Shown in pieces: positions 62,183 through 64,000 of a stretch of 64,000 bases of DNA. Under the pieces are notes generated by a model that saw only the letters and a list, made by a program, of their open reading frames with translations, did not search any database and was not told where the DNA came from. Positions within the stretch are counted from its first letter, which is position 1. Each line of letters begins with the position of its first letter. The stretch spans positions 4,163,952-4,227,951 of the forward strand of contig NZ_AP022581.1 in the NCBI RefSeq assembly GCF_010731535.1, written 5' to 3'. Both the position numbers and the translations under genes were made by a program. The DNA is from Mycobacterium lacus (lineage in GTDB: Bacteria; Actinomycetota; Actinomycetes; Mycobacteriales; Mycobacteriaceae).

Positions 62183-63681
62183 GCGTGCAGTCCTTCTAGC
62201 TTCTCGATGATCTTCCTACGAACAACTTTGCCAGTGGCCGTGGTCGGCAGTTGGTCGCGAAACACTACCCGGTCGGGGGTGCGCGAGCCCCGCAAGCTGT
62301 TGCGGACATGCTCGCGCAGTTCCTCGGGGTCGGGTTCGACGCCAGGCTTCGGCACCACCACGGCGACGATCGCCTGACCCCACTGCGGATCGTCGACGCC
62401 GACCACGGCGACGTCGCGCACATCCGGGTGCTCGATCAGCACGTCCTCCAGCTCGGCCGGTGCGATGTTCTCACCGCCGCGGATGATGGTGTCGTCGCTG
62501 CGTCCGCCGATGAACAAGTAACCGTCTTCGTCGAGGGTGGCGATGTCTTTGGTTGGGAACCAACCGTTTTCGTCGAGCACCGAGCCGATCCCGATGTATC
62601 GGCCGGACACCTGCTCGCCGCGCACATACAGCTCACCGGTCTCACCCGGGCCCAGCACGGTGCCGCGGTCGTCGCGGATCTGCACCTCGATGCCGGGCAG
62701 CGGCCGTCCGACCGATCCCAACCGCCTGGCGAGCGCATCCTGGCCGCCACCCGCTGCCGCCTGCGCGGTGCGGTGGTCGTCGGGGGTCAGCACCGCGATC
62801 GTCGAGCTCGTCTCGGTCAGGCCGTAGGCGTTGACAAAGCCGACATCCGGCAGCAGGTCCAGCGCCCGGCGCACCAGCGGCAGGCCCACCTTCGAGCCGC
62901 CATAGGCCAGGTTGCGCAGGTGCGGCAGCTCATGACGGCCCGTCTCCAGCACGGAGACGATGCGGTCCAGCATGGTGGGCACCACCGTCGCGGTGGTCAC
63001 CCGCTCGGCGTTGGCGACCCGCACCCATTCCCGCGCGTCGAAGTTCGGCAGGTAGACCATCCTGCGGCCGGCATAAAGGTTCGACAGCGCGGCGCCGACC
63101 CCGGCGATGTGGTAGGGCGGCACGCAGATCAGCGCGGCGTCGCCTGTGCCGGCCGAGTTGAATTCGACGGTGCCGGTGATGTAGCTCATCAGGTTGTGGT
63201 GCGAGAGCTCCACGGCCTTGGGCGCCGACGTCGTGCCCGAGGTGAACAGCACGATAGCAACGGAATCCGGATCGGCGGACTTCGTGACCGGATCGGTGCC
63301 GCGCGCGGCCGTCAGGAAATCGGCGGCGACCATCAGCCGTTCGGACGTAGCTGAGAGCAACTCGCGGTAGCGCCCGTCGGCGATCACCAGGGGCTCCGGC
63401 AGCCGCTGGATCAGCGCTCCGATGCCATCGGCGGACAGCCGGTAATTGATCGGCGTAAAGGCCAGCCCGGCCCGCGCTGACGCGAAGATCAGCAGCGGCA
63501 GCATCGCGCCGCCGGTGCCGACATACACGACATGGCGGGCATTCGAGCCCGCGATCACTCCCGCCCCGCCGTCGGCGAGATCGCTGAGCTGCTGCGTCGT
63601 CAACCGCAGGTCACCGGACACGACGGCCGTGCGATTGGGGTTGGTCGACGCCGCCATCTCGAGCAGCAACGAAATGCTCAT
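62179..63681 (-). CDS. fadD: FadD-type acyl-CoA / acyl-AMP ligase
   Basis: 500 residues from the ATG at 63681, with GGAAGGATCC upstream. A longer frame is unlikely. It is an ANL-superfamily enzyme: the P-loop FTSGTTSAPKAVELSH near residue 168, the A5-like AYGLTETSS, the hinge region GYLFIGGRSDDTIIRGG, and the C-terminal catalytic Lys in TTATGKVVRRKI. The intact C-terminal domain supports a CoA-ligase over a fatty-acyl-AMP ligase. Substrate unknown. It is coupled to the small gene downstream. An SDR remnant lies upstream on the same strand. Confidence 0.9.
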   Translation of the reverse strand: MSISLLLEMAASTNPNRTAVVSGDLRLTTQQLSDLADGGAGVIAGSNARHVVYVGTGGAMLPLLIFASARAGLAFTPINYRLSADGIGALIQRLPEPLVIADGRYRELLSATSERLMVAADFLTAARGTDPVTKSADPDSVAIVLFTSGTTSAPKAVELSHHNLMSYITGTVEFNSAGTGDAALICVPPYHIAGVGAALSNLYAGRRMVYLPNFDAREWVRVANAERVTTATVVPTMLDRIVSVLETGRHELPHLRNLAYGGSKVGLPLVRRALDLLPDVGFVNAYGLTETSSTIAVLTPDDHRTAQAAAGGGQDALARRLGSVGRPLPGIEVQIRDDRGTVLGPGETGELYVRGEQVSGRYIGIGSVLDENGWFPTKDIATLDEDGYLFIGGRSDDTIIRGGENIAPAELEDVLIEHPDVRDVAVVGVDDPQWGQAIVAVVVPKPGVEPDPEELREHVRNSLRGSRTPDRVVFRDQLPTTATGKVVRRKIIEKLEGLHA

Positions 63682-63706
63682 CCCGGATCCTTCCGGATCA
63701 CGCCCT

Positions 63707-64000
63707 TTACAAATATAGGCTGTAGTGTAACTCACCCGCCCTGTGCTCGTCGCGACACGGCAGCCGCTGCTGGTAGATCCCGGCGCCCATCGCGGGCCTC
63801 TCAGAACCGAAACGCCCGACCGCCTCGAAATCCCCCGCCCGGTCGGTGACATCGAGCCGAAGCGGCAGCTGACCGTCCCCGAACCGCGCGGACTGATCGG
63901 CCAACGAATGGGTGCCGCGCGCGGTAGTGGTGACGCGGTCGCCACGCTCGAGCGCGGCGATGGCGAGCTCGCGCCCGAATAAGTCGACGCGCCGGTGATG
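63707..64000 (-). pseudogene. Short-chain dehydrogenase remnant (frameshifted, truncated)
   Basis: The minus strand reads FGRELAIAALERGDRV and LPLRLDVTDRAGDFEAV, clear second-helix and third-strand parts of a classical SDR. The cofactor motif just before it (ITGAST) is in the +1 frame, so one base has been lost or gained within the TGxxxGxG region. After DVTDRAGDFEAVGRFG the similarity stops, and a stop codon follows at 63707. The gene is therefore broken at both ends and is unlikely to give an active enzyme. It continues beyond the window edge. Confidence 0.7.

Overview
The window comes from a high-GC mycobacterium, probably a slow grower. PE and PPE genes, aftD, lpqI, the fadE4/fadE5/fadA2/fabG4/htdX lipid genes and an R2lox gene identify the genus. 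The gene order from about 1974 to 58069 runs parallel, in inverted orientation, to what I remember of the M. tuberculosis segment Rv0266c to Rv0223c. The species cannot be named from this sequence alone.

Layout. (1) 1-1860: one end of an IS607-type element with a serine recombinase, a small basic protein and a TnpB-like protein cut by the window edge. (2) 1974-8866: 5-oxoprolinase, a Tat lipoprotein binding protein, PxpB, PxpC and an AAC(2')-type acetyltransferase. (3) 9072-15948: nitrate/nitrite block with a NarK transporter, the HemD-OmpR regulator NnaR, a CbiX-like chelatase, an HTH-less TetR-like protein, NirD and NirB. (4) 16163-20633: HspR-type operator, Hsp20, and a three-gene succinate dehydrogenase. 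(5) 20753-28838: FMN reductase, FadE5, FadA2, FabG4 and HtdX. A foreign pair (a prenyltransferase-like enzyme and a 48-residue peptide ending in Trp) lies between fadE5 and an F6-type small RNA. (6) 28792-38014: ClC channel, TetR, LpqI, DUF2613 protein, AftD and a lipase-maturation-factor protein. (7) 38106-42949: GabD1, R2lox, TetR and FadE4. (8) 42831-48855: an inserted cluster with an EamA exporter facing five genes (alpha-oxoamine synthase, CitE-like lyase, MaoC hydratase, ATP-grasp ligase, methyltransferase). (9) 48899-58069: phosphotriesterase-like lactonase, then the trehalose-mycolate/envelope block (acyltransferase, DUF3068 protein, polytopic membrane protein, GT4, methyltransferase) and an aldehyde dehydrogenase. 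(10) 58070-64000: PE-PPE-PPE block flanked by 22-bp direct repeats, a small unknown gene, a FadD-type ligase and a frameshifted SDR remnant.

Two accessory units stand out as possibly undescribed systems. The first is a peptide plus isoprenoid-transferase pair that resembles ComX/ComQ in layout, with its own 16-bp palindromic operator. The second is a ketomemicin-like set of genes for a carbonylmethylene pseudopeptide or aminoketone product, inserted exactly between fadE4 and php. Comparisons with M. tuberculosis gene order and with published systems are from memory. No searches were run.
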